From Panonychus citri (Eukaryota > Arthropoda > Arachnida > Trombidiformes > Tetranychidae): a stretch of DNA of 64,000 bases. This document shows positions 37,612 to 47,482 of this stretch, one piece after another. The DNA is taken from positions 186,001 through 250,000 of the forward strand of contig NW_026515546.1 in the NCBI RefSeq assembly GCF_014898815.1, in the 5' to 3' direction. Within the stretch, counting starts at the first letter, position 1, and every line of letters begins with the position of its first letter. The notes under the pieces are model-generated. The model was not told the DNA's origin and made no database searches. It was given only the letters and a program-made list of their open reading frames with translations. The translations under genes and the position numbers were made by a program.

Positions 37612-39200
37612 TCAAGCGTCAACGGAGATACGATTTGATGAAAATATTGGAACATTTGAGTTAACGGTTTGTGATGATGGTTGTTGGTATAAAATGTTGA
37701 GATCTGGTGAAATTGGGTTAACTGGAAAGGTACATTTGACTAATTGTTCAGAATTGGGATTAGCGTTTCCATTTTCTATGGCAGCTGAATCATATTCAAC
37801 GATAACTAGATTTGAATTTTCATAATCGTCATCGTCTTGATCCATCCTCGTATCAGGATTAATAGCCTCAGGAGCTTGAGTAGCTGGATTGATAGATTCA
37901 ACTGGTTGCTCTTCAATTGGTTGAGCTGACTGAGTTAATGGTGAAGGTGAAATCGGTTCAATCGGTTTAATCGATTCGATCGGTACAATCGAGATAAAAG
38001 GTGAAACCATTGGAACTGGTACATTTGATGAAGCCTCTTCAATGGGTTGAACTGTCGAACCATTCATAATACTTGACTTTTCATTAGTCACTTTGACATC
38101 AGTAACATTGTTAGCAGTTGCAATAATGTTTCTTGTCTTATTTCGTTGTTTGAATACCTAATAGAAAGAGATAGTTAAGCAAGAAAATGAATTAGATTCG
38201 GTCGAACATGATCAACTTGAAATACTTACTGGTTCTTTGGTTTCGCCGTCTTTGAAGATTTTACTAACAATACTGGCTTCATATCGACCATTACTTCTTA
38301 TAAGATGAAAGAATATTCCTCCTGGGGTTCTTCTTCTGATTCCATTCAACGTCATTAAGCCACCGGCTTCTTCGATGGTCAAGACTTCGGAGCAAAGTTT
38401 CATCGCTTCATCAAGACCAAGATGGCGAATAGTACGAACTATTGAGTAATTAGAGAAGAAATGAAAGGACCGAGAATAAATATTGAATGTGAAAAAGATT
38501 TCGATGAAAATAAATCAATTGTAAACGATGAGAAAAACTTACTTATTAAATCAATTCGTTTCTCTTTGAGTTTTTTACAAATGTTTTTGGCCTCTGCTTG
38601 TAATACATTATCCGGTAGTTTACTTTTCCTTTTCGATTTCTGAGAAACTCCACCAGCTAATGAGAAAAAAACAAAGAACAATTAGCAACACAAATGAGTC
38701 ATTAAAAAGAATTCGAAATTAGAATTTGCGAGAAAACATTTTAAGTGGTTAAATTTAAGTCAATGAACTAATGACTGATGATTCAAGGATTAAGAGATGA
38801 GGAAGAAATTAAAGTGATTCATGAAATCTAGATTACCTCTTTGTTGATTGTTCTCAGTTCTGAGATTAGCTTGATTCGATTGAGGTTTCTGCGAATGGCC
38901 AACATTTTGACTTTTAACTTCTGGTTTCAAATCTTTAGATTTACTAATTGTGGCTCCATTGGTTTTACCAACTTCATTATTAGTAACATTTGAAATGGAA
39001 TTCGAATTTTTTTTACCTTTTTTCTTTTTCTTATTTTTCTTTCCTCTCTTTCGGATAAACCTTCGAGCAAATTCATCGCCCAATTTACTCATAGACGCAT
39101 TTAGCTTTTCAGACAACTCGTCGTCTTCCAATATTTGATTCCAAATATGTAATTTGGGTTTCGGTTTAACTTCTGGTTGAGTTTCACTTCTAACTTCCAT
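37612..39200 (-). CDS. PHAX: PHAX, phosphorylated adaptor for RNA export
   Basis: Four exons on the minus strand: 38837-39200, 38543-38656, 38230-38438 and 37612-38157. Introns of 180, 104 and 72 bp are all GT-AG and keep frame. The product is about 410 residues. A Lys-rich nuclear-localisation-like stretch (RKRGKKNKKKKK) sits near residue 50-65. The RNA-binding domain spans roughly 125-230 and carries the diagnostic EEAGGLMTLNGIRRRTPGG (about 182-200) followed by IFFHLIR. The C-terminal exon is acidic and Pro-rich with IPIEP-like repeats and no known domain. PHAX binds capped U snRNA with the cap-binding complex and CRM1 for nuclear export (established for the family). The start was chosen as the first Met of the open exon. 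Length is close to the vertebrate protein. Confidence 0.93.
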
Positions 39201-39990
39201 AATGATGAAAATTAAAACAACTAATTAAATATTGAATTAACACCAATCACAATAAATAATTTCACTTGAAAAATGAGTAATTGTGATCATGTGTTTGTAT
39301 CCACATGCTTACGAAAAGGGTGACATCTATTAGGAAGCCGAAAGAAACAATTTACGCGGAAAATTTAATCAAATTATTATTTCTAGAAATTGAGCTCAAC
39401 AAAATCAGCTGGTAAAATATTCACTTTTTTATCTTATTAATAACTTCATTTCGAACTTGGTACAGTCAAGTACCTGAAATTGTCCGTACCCAAAACTGTA
39501 ATTAGTAGGAAAAATTCTTAACACTAAGTATTGACAATAATAAAAGTAAGAGTAATAGTTTGACAATTGGTTATAAGTTTTGGGATTTATGCTGTGATTA
39601 TAAACCAACTAATCCTCTTGGATCAAGAATAGAGGAGTAGAAGCGATTATTAATTAGCAATTAATTATTTATCAATTAATTGCCTTTAAATCATTTATTG
39701 GAAACTTCCAATAATCAATTAAATCATTGGAAATAAAAAGTCAAATGTTAAAATCATAATTTCCGGACTTAATTTAGTCTTAATGTTAATTGTTCATCTC
39801 ATGAGATTCTGATTATCATCCAAGAAAATTAAACGATTCATTTGCAATACCAATAATGATCATAAAACAAATTACATTGGAAAAACGATTAACAATTAAC
39901 AATTGGCTATTTAAAAGCAGTTAACAAGTTAAATCACTTTTTAGTTGACCAAAAGTAATCAAACATCAAAGTTAATCAAATTAAATCAAC
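39201..39990. other. Intergenic; right part duplicated at the far right of the window
   Basis: The stretch 39201-39655 shows nothing recognisable. From about 39660 the sequence (for example ATTGGAAACTTCCAATAATC, then GGCTATTTAAAAGCAGTTAA) matches about 63360-63680 almost base for base. This is the 5' region of the MRVPI-type gene family, duplicated with the gene remnant that follows. Confidence 0.8.
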
Positions 39991-40235
39991 GCAGGTAAGA
40001 AAACATATTAATCCCCTTAACCCTAATCCTCATCCTAATCTTAATCGAAAAAATCAAATTTTCTTTTCTTTCTTCCTTTAGAAGAAGATGAAGGTTCCTC
40101 AGACGATGAAGTTGAAACTAGTGGGATTTTAACCTTTCTTGGTTTTGAATTCAACAAGAAATTTTTGAATTCATTTCAACAATTAAAGACAATTTATTTG
40201 GTTGGATACTAAATTACTTTGGTTTACCCAATTAG
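39991..40235 (+). pseudogene. MRVPI-type secreted-protein pseudogene (signal-peptide exon deleted)
   Basis: Only the last four bases of exon 1 (GCAG, 39991-39994) remain before the donor GTAAGA. The about 86-bp intron and exon 2 (from 40082) follow. Compared with the intact copy at 55831-56149, about 110 bp holding the ATG and signal peptide are missing. Exon 2 starts EDEGSSDDEVETSGILTFLG and then shifts frame through a 1-base loss near 40165, stopping at 40210-40212. The ancestral stop corresponds to 40233-40235. Clearly a dead copy. Confidence 0.9.
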
Positions 40236-41622
40236 CAATTTTGTTTTAGCAATTGATTTTTTAGTCAAAAATATAAAATGTTTCGTATTGTACTTGATTA
40301 AAATGCCGTCGATTAAATCGGCAATTTAATATCGATCGACAGGCCTAAATTCTTGCCGGTTTTCAATGAGAATTTCATTCAAATTGATGAAAAAATGACC
40401 CTGTGAATCAGGCATTAAATTCAGTGTTTCTATCGAGTGTTCCAATTAATGCTCAATTCGGTTGGTTTTGAGTTAACAGATAAACTAACAATTGTAAGAT
40501 TTTACAATGCAGAGAAATCAGGAAGGAAAGTGAATGTTGATTCGTATTTTCCATGGATTGAAAATAAAACGAAAAGTTTATTAGCAAAAATGAAAATGTT
40601 TACTTATTAATCAATTGTTTGAAACAGAAATTGTAAGGCCATTTCCGGAACTGGTCGGAAATCAAAAATGGCCTAAAGTTCCGTTGAAATGGTAGAAATC
40701 TTTACCAAAAACCTCAAAATATTGAATAAAAATAGCATCTAAAAATGTCATTAATATTTCTTAATTGCTATGGATAATTAATTTAGTAAATATTCAATAA
40801 TCAAAAAACCGAGATTAATTTCTAGTCAACCTAATAAATGAGGAAAAGGAAACAAAATGAAGCTTATAGTTTATTATTCAGTCATTTGTATTATATTTGA
40901 ATAAAATTTTCTACCTTTAGTTTGAATACCTGATTAGTTGATTAAATCTGGTTAAACATTCATTTGGTAAAACAAAATAAATTATACAGGATTGTCAATT
41001 TATTTTTACACTTTAATTTGATGACAACTTTTGAGTCAAAGATTTTTATTAATTAAAAAAGGAACCAAATTGTAGATAAGATTTGGGAGATCATTTTAAT
41101 ACGTGTCTGAAATGTTTTCCCTGAAGAAATGAACAAAATTCAGCCTTTTTCTGAAGGATAGTCTTGAACTGAGCTTCAAGTTTACTCCAGTTTCTAAAAA
41201 GATTTAGTTTAGTTTAAAATGATAACCCATAGAGGTTCATTAGTTTTTGTGTAAAAATGGTCTTCGTTTCGATCGATTCGAAAATTAAACGGATTAATTC
41301 AATCGAACATTTTTTTTTATATGTCTAAACTAATCTCCCAAACTTGAATAATCGATTTAAGCAAAGATCAAACAGATCAGTTAATTAATTTTCGAATTAT
41401 AAAGGAAACGGAACGAACTGAATAAACTGTACTAAAAGTCAAATAAATTTTTAATTGAGATGAAAATTTAATCATTGAATTACCATGTAAATGTTTATTT
41501 TTTGTATTCTGTTTATACAGTGTATTTGTGTTGATAACAAATTAATTCTTACCTGATATTTAAATCAAGTAAAACAACGTCCATCAGTTGCTACTTTTAA
41601 TTATTCTTATAAATTAATATTT
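40236..41622. other. Non-coding, duplicated flanks of the secreted-peptide cluster
   Basis: Blocks here recur elsewhere in the cluster, for example ATCGATCGACAGGCC (near 40333, 52122, 56247) and GGAAACGGAAC-type sequence near 41405 (also near 48020, 51430, 51630, 53130). No coding frame seen. Confidence 0.6.
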
Positions 41623-41942
41623 GGTAAGATTCAAGATATATTCGTCAGCTCATTTTCAATTTTTGGCTTAAGGTTCGATTTGATTGTCTCATAGGTCTTT
41701 GGTCATAATGACCCTAAATAGTGAAGACTTTGAGCTGATTTTTTTCGGCTTAAAGTTCAAACTACTTATGAGAATGAACTTAATTCAGTTAAGTTAATTG
41801 TTTTTGTTTAAATTAGGTTAGGTCTTCACTATTAGGGGTCCTTATGACCAAAGACATATGAGACAATCAAATCGAACCTTAAACCGGAAAACATTTAGCT
41901 GGAAATTGAAAATGAGCTGACGGACATATCTTGAGTCTTACC
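41623..41942. mobile_element. hAT-like MITE, 320 bp
   Basis: Terminal inverted repeats start GGTAAGATTCAAGATATATT on the left and GGTAAGACTCAAGATATGTC on the right end read inversely. They extend as near-palindromic arms over most of the element. Flanks are TAATATTT and GAATATTT. Paralogous flanks at about 51232 read AAATTAATATTTGTCTTGG without the element, so it inserted with a 7-8 bp target duplication. That length suggests hAT (8 bp). A shorter relative lies at 53719-53857. Confidence 0.82.
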
Positions 41943-42102
41943 GAATATTTGTCTTGATGACTAACTAAATCTCACCTAATATTCACATCAAAATAAACAG
42001 GTAATTTTAGTTAGTAACAGTATAAAGATAATACTAAAGGCAATCATTAGAATATGAGATCAATGTTTATTCAATTGTCGATTAAACTTCCGAATGAAAT
42101 GA

Positions 42103-42142
42103 TATAAAAAAGGATCAATTTACAAGCAAATCATCAACAGTT
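42103..42142 (+). promoter_or_regulatory. Core promoter of an MNFN family member
   Basis: TATAAAAAAGGATC at 42103 followed by CAACAGTTTCATTTG is the family promoter. The TCAGT initiator is ACAGT here. Confidence 0.6.
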
Positions 42143-42199
42143 TCATTTGTTTCGTGTTCAAAGTGAAATCAATCAATCAACTTCTTCTTCTTCGTTACC

Positions 42200-42326
42200 A
42201 TGAATTTCAATCTTATTCTTATCGTTCTAGTTTCTCTCCTTGGAGCAGCGCAAAGTAAACATGTTTCGGATGAAAAAGACAAAAGTAAACAAACTTATCA
42301 ATGCCTCGATCTACCTAAAAAAATTA
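42200..42326 (+). pseudogene. MNFN secreted-peptide gene, cut by nested TA-target transposons
   Basis: The frame starts MNFNLILIVLVSLLGAA, the family signal peptide, and continues through a Lys/Asp-rich part with one Cys (TYQCLDL). It meets the transposon at the TA of 42325-42326. Beyond the insertion, after 43961, the same frame would have continued for about a dozen codons to a stop at 43991-43993. The family-type tail itself appears later, at 44164-44270, in another frame. Either an intron joined the two or this copy was already degenerate before the insertion. Confidence 0.75.
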
Positions 42327-42341
42327 CAGTCCATTCACTTA

Positions 42342-42880
42342 CAGTCAAACCATTTAGGTTGAACCAAGTTTCTATTTAGCTCAGAATATTTTCTATTTAG
42401 TTTGAACTTGCCATCGGCTAATCCATCGGGTTAATCCGTTTTCTCTAGAAAGGTTGAAATTTTCTCTATTTCCTCGAGAAGATTTTCTATTTAGTTTGAA
42501 CATTTCCTTCTGATTTCTCATTCTGTTCATAACCATGGTTCGAATCAGTGAAGAAAAGGAAAAATTAATTGTGGAAAATTATAATAAAAGTTTAAAAAGT
42601 AATCAAATCTCTTCATTGTTATCAGTTAATGTGAACTCAATTAATTGTATAATTGTATATTAATTAATTATAATTTTCCACAATTAATTTTTTCTTTTCT
42701 TTCAGAAATCAGAAGGAAATGTTCAAACTAAATAGAAAATCTTCTCGAGGAAATAGAGAAAATTTCAACCTTTCTAGAGAAAACGGATTAACCCGATGGA
42801 TTAGCCGATGGCAAGTTCAAACTAAATAGAAAATATTCTGAGCTAAATAGAAACTTGGTTCAACCTAAATGGTTTGACTG
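42342..42880. mobile_element. Nested TA-target MITE (539 bp) with transposase remnant
   Basis: Ends read CAGTCAAACCATTTAGGTTG and its inverse. The element is flanked by TA at 42340-42341 and 42881-42882. The empty site is visible in the opposite terminal repeat of the outer element, where the word CACTTAGTTTAGG is uninterrupted. Arms of about 190 bp pair almost perfectly. The centre holds a short transposase-like frame. Confidence 0.9.
42535..42663 (+). pseudogene. Transposase N-terminal helix-turn-helix remnant inside the nested element
   Basis: A 42-codon frame, MVRISEEKEKLIVENYNKSL followed by a Ser/Asn-rich helix ending NSINCIIVY, looks like the first DNA-binding helix-turn-helix of a Tc1/mariner-type transposase (pattern of the family; inference). 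It stops there, and no catalytic DDE/DDD region is present. The TA target supports the assignment. Confidence 0.55.
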
Positions 42881-44163
42881 TAGTTTAGGAATCGTCTTCT
42901 TTTGGGTCTAATTCTCTTGAGAGTAGCGATAAATTTATGAAATTTTATATTTTATTTCCAGTAACATGGCTGTATATACCGAATATAAAATTCTCAGCAC
43001 TAAAGCCATTTAATTATTAAATTTCGAAGTTTATTTTATTGAAAATGATATTCAATTAGTTTAGGAATTTGGCCTGAATCGAGGTAATTCTTCGCTGAAT
43101 TGATCTGATCTTTTTTCTTATGATATAATTAGTTTATTGTAATATTCAGGCCAAAATTCAGATCAATTGGTCGAATAATTAACGAAATAATTAGAAAAAT
43201 AAATTAACATTGATTTGTATGGGAATTTAACTTTCGAGTTCGAACTTTTGTCCATAAAAAAGCCATTTATCGACATTTTTCTCTGAAATTTTTTTCTAAG
43301 GTCAAATAATAGTCCAGATATAGCTCACAATTAGTTTTCAATCGTCAAAACACTAGAAAAACTTTTATCTAATTTTAAACAAAAATAGACGAAATTTTAT
43401 GGAAATTCAATGTCTCGAATGTAAAAAAATACTTTCGAATGTTCAAAACTGAATAAAAGTTTTTTCCAGAATTTAGACGATTTAAAACCAATCTTATCCT
43501 ATGACTGGACTATTATTTGACCTTAGAAAAAAATTTCAGAGAAAAATGTCGATAAATGGCTTTTTTATGGACAAAAGTTCGAACTCGAAAGTTAAATTCC
43601 CATACAAATCAATGTTAATTTATTTTTCTAATTATTTCGTTAATTATTCGACCAATTGATCTGAATTTTGGCCTGAATATTACAATAAACTAATTATATC
43701 ATAAGAAAAAAGATCAGATCAATTCAGCGAAGAATTACCTCGATTCAGGCCAAATTCCTAAACTAATTGAATATCATTTTCAATAAAATAAACTTCGAAA
43801 TTTAATAATTAAATGGCCTTTAGTGCTGAGAATTTTATATTCGGCATATGCATAGGCCATGTTACTGGAAATAAAAATATAAAATTTCATAAATTTATCT
43901 CAACTCTCAAGAGAATTAGACCCAAAAGAAGACGATTCCTAAACTAAGTGAATGGACTGTATATCAATGATGATTAAGAAAAAGACAAAATAAAATTGAA
44001 GGTGAAAATGAAAATGAAAATGAAAAACAACAGAGATCAAAGGCAAAGTGTTGACCTTTTCCATATCATCACCTTCATCTTCATCATCTTTTTAAGTGAG
44101 TTAAGTTACTGATTAGTTTGTTTACCTTGATCTTTTTTAAACGAAACAACCTTTTTAAACCTG

Positions 44164-44270
44164 AAGATGACGCGAGAGAACCATGTTATCGCGACAAAGG
44201 AAAGGAATATAATTTGCAGTGTACATACCGCACCAATGAATACACGGATGATCCAGAGGATAGTTCCTAG
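44164..44270 (+). pseudogene. C-terminal remnant of an MNFN family member
   Basis: The frame reads two cysteines (EPCYRDKGKEYNLQCTYRT) and ends TDDPEDSS before a stop. DDPEDSS is identical to the tail of the gene at 48413-48607, and the following 3' untranslated sequence also matches it. No signal peptide precedes it in frame. It may be the downstream part of the copy interrupted at 42326. Confidence 0.7.
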
Positions 44271-44465
44271 AATATTAAGATTTGGATAAGAAATTTGGGT
44301 TTTACTCCAAAAACTGTAACTTTTCTGATGATAAAATGATTACAATGAGAATAAAATAATTTAAGCAACAATTTTCTTATCCAAAATAATATCTTGAATC
44401 GTTTCTAAACTATAACCCTTGGAATATGTATTAGTAATAATATCAAAAGTTATATCAGTATCCTA

Positions 44466-44790
44466 AACGACGACAACAACAATTGACAATTAACAATTGG
44501 CTATTTAAAACAGTTAACAAGTTAAATTAAATTACTTTTAGTTGATCAAAAGTAATCAAACATCAAAGTTAATCAAATTAGTTCTAATAATCAGTTTTAA
44601 TTTAATTCATCAAACTGTCTCAATCAAAGCAGGTGAAAAGAGGTTAATCAAACGATATTGAAATCAGTAAATTACCAACAAGTTTATATCGTGTTAATGA
44701 CTAAGGACTTATCCGAAATGTGTAGTAAATCATAGAGCCATATTCAAATCATAATCCTAATCGAAAAAAACATTCTCTTTCTTTTTCTAG
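44466..44790 (+). pseudogene. Remnant of an MRVPI-type gene 5' region and intron
   Basis: The leader (GGCTATTTAAAA, then AATCAAACATCAAAGTTAATC) and part of the signal-peptide exon (TAATCAGTTTTAATTTAATT) are recognisable. So is the end of the family intron (ATCCTAATCGAAAAAAACAT to TTTTTCTAG). The ATG is lost. The intron's 3' end runs directly into the upstream region of the next MNFN gene. A similar remnant is at about 48800-49080. Confidence 0.65.
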
Positions 44791-44878
44791 TAACAGTATA
44801 AAGATAATACTAAAGGCAATCATTAGAATATGAGATCAATGTTTATTCAATTGTCGATTAAACTTCCGAATGAAATGA

Positions 44879-44925
44879 TATAAAAAAGGATCAATTTACA
44901 AGCGAATCATCAACAGTTCCATTAG
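44879..44925 (+). promoter_or_regulatory. Core promoter of the 57-aa MNFN gene
   Basis: TATAAAAAAGGATC at 44879 followed by CATCAACAGTTCCATT, the family arrangement, about 75 bp before the ATG. Confidence 0.65.
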
Positions 44926-44954
44926 TTTTGTGTTCTATCAACTTCTTCATCATC

Positions 44955-45128
44955 ATGAATTTCAATATTATTCTTATCGTTCTGTTTTCTCTTCTTGGAG
45001 CTACCGCAGCGCAAATATCCGAATCCCAAGCGAGATTCCGATGCGTTGCATTCGACAGAAAAAGTCAAGGTTACAAAAATTGTTTCAAGACTTATACTGG
45101 TAAATTCCCGGATGATTCAGACGATTGA
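44955..45128 (+). CDS. Small secreted two-cysteine peptide, MNFN family (57 aa)
   Basis: Single exon. Residues 1-19 (MNFNIILIVLFSLLGATAA) form a typical signal peptide, with cleavage expected before Gln20. The mature part is about 38 residues with Cys30 and Cys43 (C-x12-C), then the family signature GYKNCFKTYTGKFPDD. Two cysteines allow one intramolecular disulfide or a dimer bridge. The ATG was preferred over an upstream alternative start because all family members align from MNFN or MNLN. The TATA/initiator pair lies about 75 bp upstream. Function unknown. A salivary, cuticular or other exported peptide is possible, but nothing in the sequence decides. Confidence 0.85.
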   Translation: MNFNIILIVLFSLLGATAAQISESQARFRCVAFDRKSQGYKNCFKTYTGKFPDDSDD

Positions 45129-45453
45129 TGAAAGAGATAAAAACCTCAATCCACGAACTGTAATCACTGATGATATGAAACGAATAAAATCTAATAAATA
45201 ATTTAATCATATTTTTGTCATTCAACCAATTATTTCGCGATTCGGAATCATTCTTATTTTAAGATTCAATTCATCATAATCCTAATCGAAAAAAACATTC
45301 TTTTTCTTTTTCTAGTAACAGTATAAAGATAATACTAAAGGCAATCATTAGAATAAGAGATCAATGTTTATTCAATGATCAATTTACAAGCAAAACATCA
45401 ACAGTTTCATTTGTTTTGTGTTCAAAGTGAAATCAATCAACTTCTTCAGCAAA

Positions 45454-45587
45454 ATGAATTTAAATATTATTCTTATCGGTCTAGTTTCTCTTAGCGGAGC
45501 TACCGGAGCGCTACCAGCAAAAATTTGGGTTTAATGACTGAAATTTACAAAAAGTGTTGGATGCAAACTAATGTTCACTACCCGTAA
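45454..45587 (+). pseudogene. MNFN family pseudogene, truncated after the signal peptide
   Basis: The frame MNLNIILIGLVSLSGATGAL ends at a stop at 45532-45534 after 26 codons. Immediately after, in another frame, MTEIYKKCWMQTNVHYP reproduces the family tail pattern (xYKxCxxxTxxxYP) up to a stop at 45585-45587. The first-cysteine region between the two is missing. The copy therefore carries a deletion and a frame change. Confidence 0.82.
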
Positions 45588-46085
45588 GATTTAAATAATT
45601 CAAAATTTATATTTCACTCGTATTATTGTAACTTTCCCTCTGATGAATTACACTGATAATGTGACAACTTGTAAGAATAAAATGCTTTAAGCAACAATTT
45701 TCTTATTCAAAACAATCATTTCGTGTACCATTGAATTTTTCGAGGACAAAAAGATAGGATAATCTTGTGCATTGGCTTATCACGATTGGAGGAAAAGATT
45801 AAAATATCAATTGGCGAACTTAAATCAGCGATAATTTGAAATAAATGCAATTTGATTGTTTGCCAAACAATTACTTTTCCATCATAACCACCAGAGATTA
45901 AAGTTGATCCACACCTACAATAGTAAATTTTATCACTTTTACAAAGTAAAACAAGAAACTTTGATTGTTGTTGATAGAAATCAAGTTGAATGGAACTGGT
46001 GCAAATTCAATTGAAAACTCATCCTTTTTTAGCTCAGAGCAAAAGCATTGGGAATCAGTTAATCAACAATAATTAATCATTTCAA
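45588..46085. other. WDR18 exon fragment next to a copy of the minus-strand peptide-gene promoter
   Basis: The part 45855-45905 contains ATCATAACCACCAGAGATTA, identical to the WD-repeat exon of WDR18 (57001). From about 45930 to 46085 the sequence copies the upstream region of the minus-strand gene at 47297-47482, including the TTTTTTAGCTCAGAGCAAAA stretch where its TATA box lies. The coding part of that gene is absent here. A mosaic of two duplicated pieces, non-coding. Confidence 0.75.
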
Positions 46086-46334
46086 CGCCACATCACCTCA
46101 TCATCCCAAATCGTAAAAAACATGGAAACAATATAAACCCATTTTAAGGTGAAAGTGTATATTAAATGTTTATATTATTCGTGTTGATGACTATCTAATT
46201 CTCACCTGATATGTAAATCAAAATAAACAAGGTAATTAAAGTTAGCAAAAGCATAAAGATAATATCAAAGGTTAATCATCAGGAAATGAGATCAATGTTT
46301 ATTCAATTGTCGATTAAACTTCCGAATAAAATGA

Positions 46335-46371
46335 TATAAAAAGGATCAATTTCAAGACAATTATCTTCAGT
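46335..46371 (+). promoter_or_regulatory. Core promoter of the 65-aa MNFN gene
   Basis: TATAAAAAGGATCAATTTC at 46335 followed by TTCAGTTTC at about 46366. Spacing matches the other family promoters. Confidence 0.72.
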
Positions 46372-46422
46372 TTCATTTGTTTTCTGTTCAAAGTGAGCCC
46401 AATCAACTTGTTTTTCGCTATC

Positions 46423-46620
46423 ATGAATTTCAATATTATTTTTATCGTTCTAGTTTCTCTCCTTGGAGCTGCCGCAGCGGAACTAACATCTGAAGCTATT
46501 GCAAAATTAAAATGCAATCTATTCCCCGAAATAAGTCAAGGTTACGAAAAGTGTATCAAGACTATCACCGATAATCACCCAGATGGGGCAAAGGGTATTC
46601 ACTATAATAATGAGATTTAG
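46423..46620 (+). CDS. Small secreted two-cysteine peptide, MNFN family (65 aa)
   Basis: Single exon. The signal peptide is residues 1-19 (MNFNIIFIVLVSLLGAAAA), with Glu20 as the likely first mature residue. Cys31 and Cys44 have 12 residues between them, followed by CIKTITDNHPDG, a diverged version of the family TGKYPDD tail. The C-terminus is longer than in other members (ending HYNNEI), probably by read-through of the ancestral stop region. Preceded by a well-conserved TATA and TCAGT pair. The 3' flank keeps the family 3' untranslated sequence (TACTCCAAAAAC). Function unknown. Confidence 0.83.
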   Translation: MNFNIIFIVLVSLLGAAAAELTSEAIAKLKCNLFPEISQGYEKCIKTITDNHPDGAKGIHYNNEI

Positions 46621-47296
46621 ATATAAAATTTAGATTTTAGATTTTACTCCAAAAACGGTCAACTGTTTTCTGTTAACGAAATGATTACACTGAGAATAAA
46701 ATAATTATCGATTAAACTTCCCAATCAAATGATATAAAAAGGATCCTTTTCAAGACGATTATAATAAGTGATTACGGTGCAGAGAAATCAAGAAGAAAAG
46801 TGAATGTTGATTTAAATTTTTCGCGAATTGAAAATAAAGCTAAAAGTTTATTAGCAAAAATGAAAAGTTTTACTTATTAGGTAAACAACTAAGTAATGGC
46901 CAAAATTTTTTCGAGCTTACATTTTGCTTGATTGTTAAAAAACTTTAGATTTTTGATTAATAAATTTAGTATAATTAGAGAGGTTAGATAATAAGCTTTA
47001 ACATGATACATAAATGATCATTTTATGATGATTAGTTTAATTACAATTTAATTTTATCTAAAGTGATAGAATTTTTGTTTTTCGATCTTTTTTATTCGGA
47101 GGTCATTTTTTCGATGAATATTGAACTTTCGAAGATTAAAATTAAAACAAAATATTCTTTGGATTTTTGAGCTACTATTGGATAAATTTGAACAATTAAA
47201 ACGATCAAGTTCAAATTTTATTTAAATTTAATCAAAAAATCATTTACCATTGATTTTCCATAAAGAGCCGATTTTCATGAAGTTCTTGATTTAGAA
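46621..47296. other. Intergenic with duplicated fragments
   Basis: Contains family 3' flank, then a copy of the sequence downstream of WDR18 (AAAAGTTTATTAGCAAAAAT near 46845). No gene seen. Confidence 0.55.
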
Positions 47297-47482
47297 TCAA
47301 TTTTCATGTAAAAATCTCCATAGACAATGTCTCTTCAATGGTAAATGATAACTTTTTAGACCAGTTTTGTGATGGTGCTCTTTATCCTGTACATCTCCAA
47401 ACCTCTTTGCAGAAACGATGGTTAACGTAGCTCCAATGAGAGTAATGAGAAGCACAAGGACTTCCACAAAGCTGAAATTCAT
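47297..47482 (-). CDS. Small secreted peptide on the minus strand, MNFS-type (61 aa)
   Basis: The minus-strand frame starts MNFSFVEVLVLLITLIGATL, a signal peptide of about 25 residues ending near IVSA. The mature part begins KRFGDVQDKEHHHKTG and contains one cysteine near the end (KRHCLWRF). It lacks the TGKYPDD tail. Its promoter (minus strand, about 47595 down to 47560) reads TATAAAAAGGATGAG and then GCATCAGTTCCATT. This is the same core promoter as the plus-strand MNFN genes, which ties it to the set. A promoter-only copy lies at 45930-46085. Function unknown. Confidence 0.72.
   Translation of the reverse strand: MNFSFVEVLVLLITLIGATLTIVSAKRFGDVQDKEHHHKTGLKSYHLPLKRHCLWRFLHEN

Larger units (their letters stand above)
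42327..43959. mobile_element. Outer TA-target long-hairpin MITE, carrying a nested element
   Basis: Ends read CAGTCCATTCACTTA and, inversely, the same word, flanked by TA at 42325-42326 and 43960-43961. Without the nested insertion it is about 1.09 kb. Nearly all of it is one inverted repeat with arms of roughly 500 bp around a centre near 43430, for example GAATTAGACCCAAAAGAAGA at the right pairing with the left. The left terminal repeat is split by another element at its internal TA. No transposase frame was found in it. Confidence 0.88.

Noticed and set aside
38461..39138. Plus-strand ORFs over PHAX
   Set aside because: Shadows of the minus-strand PHAX exons.
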